Positions 62,658 to 64,000 of a DNA stretch of 64,000 nt are shown here, piece by piece; the first letter of the stretch is position 1; each line of letters starts with the position of its first letter. The stretch is from Rhodoplanes serenus. GTDB lineage: Bacteria; Pseudomonadota; Alphaproteobacteria; Rhizobiales; Xanthobacteraceae. Position numbers and translations under genes: made by a program. The stretch spans positions 186,001-250,000 of the forward strand of contig WNKV01000008.1 of the NCBI GenBank assembly GCA_009720755.1, in the 5' to 3' direction. A model generated the notes under the pieces. The model had not been told where the DNA came from, ran no database searches, and was given only the letters and a program-made list of their open reading frames with translations.

Positions 62658-63911
62658 ATGACCGAGACCACCTCCCGTCCATCCGGCGCGATGGGCGGAC
62701 CGACGACCGTCGCCGTCGGCCTCGTCGCCACCCTCGGCGCCAGCTACGTGGTCAGCCAGTTCCTGCGCAACAGCATCGGCGTGCTGGCCCCGACCCTGAC
62801 GACCGAGATCGGCCTCACGGCGCGCGACCTGGCGCTGATCTCCAGCCTGTTCTTCTTCGTCTTCCTGGCCGTGCAGATTCCGCTCGGCGTGGTGATCGAT
62901 CGCTTCGGGCCGAAGCGCTGCATGCTGGCCTGCGCGGTCCTGGTGGTCGGCAGCACGCTGCAATTCGCGGTCGCTACCGACGCCGCCGAGATGCTGGCGG
63001 CGCGCGCCCTGATGGGGCTCGGCACCTCGTGCTTCCTGATGGGGCCGCTCACCTATTACGCCCGCACGGTGGCGCCGGAGCGGTTCGCGGCGCTCGCCGG
63101 GCTCCAGCTCGGGGTCGGCACCCTCGGCTCGCTGCTCGCCACCGCGCCGCTCGCCGTCGCCACCGCCCTGGTCGGCTGGCGCGCCGCCTTCGTGGCCATC
63201 GCCCTGGCCATGGCGGTGATCGGCGTGCTCATCGCGCTCCTGCTGCGCGAGCCGCCGGCGCCGCCCGAGGCCCGCCACGAAACGGTGGCGGAGGGCCTGC
63301 GCGGTGTCGCCGCGGTGTGGCGCCAGCCCGACATCCCGCGCCTGTTCGTGATGCATCTCACCGCCTATGGCGGCTACGTGATGATCGTCGGCCTGTGGGG
63401 CGGCCCCTACCTGACCCATGTGTACGGCTACGACCTGACCGAGCGGGGCACGCTGCTGTTCATTCCGGCCCTGACCCAAGCGATCGGCATGATCGCCTGG
63501 GGAGCCGCCGACCGGGTGTTCGGGGGCTACCGGGCCGCCACCCTGGCGGGGGCGAGCAGCACGGCAGCGCTGCTGCTCCTCCTCGGCGTGCTCGGCGCCC
63601 TGCCGGCGTGGGGACTGTGGGCCTGGCTCGCCGCCTTCGGATTCTGCTCGGCTTTTCTGCCTGCCGTCATCGCCCATGGACGGGCCTTGTTCCCCCCGCA
63701 TCTGATCGGGCGCGGCATGACCTTGATGAACATGGGCACCATGGGGGGCGGCTTTCTGTCGCAGCTCATGGGGGGAATTCTGATCGATCGCTTCGATTCG
63801 GTCGGGGGCACCTATCCGCTGGCCGCCTACCAAACGGTATTTCTTGCACAATTCGTGTTCTGTCTGGCCGGGCTGCTGGTTTATCGTGCAGTCCGCGAGC
63901 CCCTACGATAG
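62658..63911 (+). CDS. Major facilitator superfamily transporter
   Basis: A 417-residue transporter with 12 predicted membrane segments. The MFS loop 2-3 motif reads 'PLGVVIDRFGPKRCMLAC', and a related loop occurs between helices 8 and 9 ('WGAADRVFGGYRAATLAG'). A charged cytoplasmic loop after helix 6 contains 'REPPAPPEARHETVAEG'. It could be an organic anion, nitrate or drug carrier; substrates are not predictable. ATG 62658 is preceded by AGGAAA. Its stop is 89 bases before the end of the window. Length is typical of the family. Confidence 0.9.
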   Translation: MTETTSRPSGAMGGPTTVAVGLVATLGASYVVSQFLRNSIGVLAPTLTTEIGLTARDLALISSLFFFVFLAVQIPLGVVIDRFGPKRCMLACAVLVVGSTLQFAVATDAAEMLAARALMGLGTSCFLMGPLTYYARTVAPERFAALAGLQLGVGTLGSLLATAPLAVATALVGWRAAFVAIALAMAVIGVLIALLLREPPAPPEARHETVAEGLRGVAAVWRQPDIPRLFVMHLTAYGGYVMIVGLWGGPYLTHVYGYDLTERGTLLFIPALTQAIGMIAWGAADRVFGGYRAATLAGASSTAALLLLLGVLGALPAWGLWAWLAAFGFCSAFLPAVIAHGRALFPPHLIGRGMTLMNMGTMGGGFLSQLMGGILIDRFDSVGGTYPLAAYQTVFLAQFVFCLAGLLVYRAVREPLR

Positions 63912-64000
63912 TCTAATGCAACGAAGCAACGGTTGTAGAGAAACCCTCGGCAAGCTGATCAGCCATGACCCCGGCGTCTTGCATTTTGTGCGCCGCGATG
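63912..64000. other. Window end, 89 bp, no gene seen
   Basis: The stretch after the MFS stop carries no recognisable start of a gene. It is somewhat richer in AT than the coding sequence and may begin a promoter region. Confidence 0.4.

Overview
The window is about 70% GC. Its gene content points to an alphaproteobacterium of the order Hyphomicrobiales, probably a phototrophic or formerly phototrophic one (an inference). The signs are tripartite tricarboxylate transporters, Ku, a D-tartrate-dehydratase-like enzyme closest to the rhizobial one, BchO (a bacteriochlorophyll-biosynthesis accessory protein), two TGT-N12-ACA motifs of the PpsR/CrtJ type, and palindromic intergenic repeats of a kind common in rhizobial relatives. 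The sequence is chromosomal in character. I found no rRNA, CRISPR array, transposase, integrase or prophage module.

Layout. 0-8.2 kb: a Ku end-joining gene, a complete TctC-TctB-TctA tricarboxylate transporter, a tandem rhodanese, a zinc alcohol dehydrogenase and, on the other strand, a Gfo/Idh/MocA oxidoreductase with a GlcG/HbpS-type protein. 8.3-16.2 kb: a two-gene operon for a very large one-chain pyruvate:ferredoxin oxidoreductase and a fused NfnAB-like flavoprotein, closed by a good intrinsic terminator. 17-27 kb: a PHB-depolymerase-like esterase, an SDR lacking its catalytic motif, a small membrane protein, a membrane tetraheme cytochrome followed by bchO, a D-threonine-aldolase-like PLP enzyme and a chemoreceptor. 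27-32.3 kb: an LTXXQ-type membrane protein, tarD, a tiny ORF with an extreme Shine-Dalgarno sequence, yaiI and uup. 32.4-41.2 kb: an RND efflux pair, a DUF3141 protein and fabI. 41.2-47.7 kb: a coupled hydrolase and degenerate deacetylase pair, then a TctC/PrpF operon divergent from a PrpB-like lyase and an IclR regulator. 47.7-64 kb: a TPR membrane protein, a DUF1847 protein, an amino-acid permease, ppa, a DUF4139 protein, ispG, a DMT transporter, zur, tRNA-Thr(CGT), a lower-GC stretch of small genes, hisN and an MFS transporter.

How parts work together. The oxidoreductase operon could carry electrons from pyruvate through built-in iron-sulfur clusters to NAD(P)H (or back) using two polypeptides. 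The cytochrome-bchO unit lies downstream of a divergent intergenic region holding both PpsR-like motifs, which suggests that a photosynthesis gene sits in a redox- or light-controlled unit here. TctC, PrpF, PrpB and IclR look like a small regulated module for a C4-C7 di- or tricarboxylate. At least two families of palindromic repeats recur between genes, and in two places they touch coding ends.

Most genes are ordinary housekeeping or metabolic genes. I see no obvious new defence or mobile system. The most unusual items are the oxidoreductase pair, the PpsR-like sites with displaced bchO, the super-SD mini-ORF, the repeat families, and several enzymes with missing catalytic residues.
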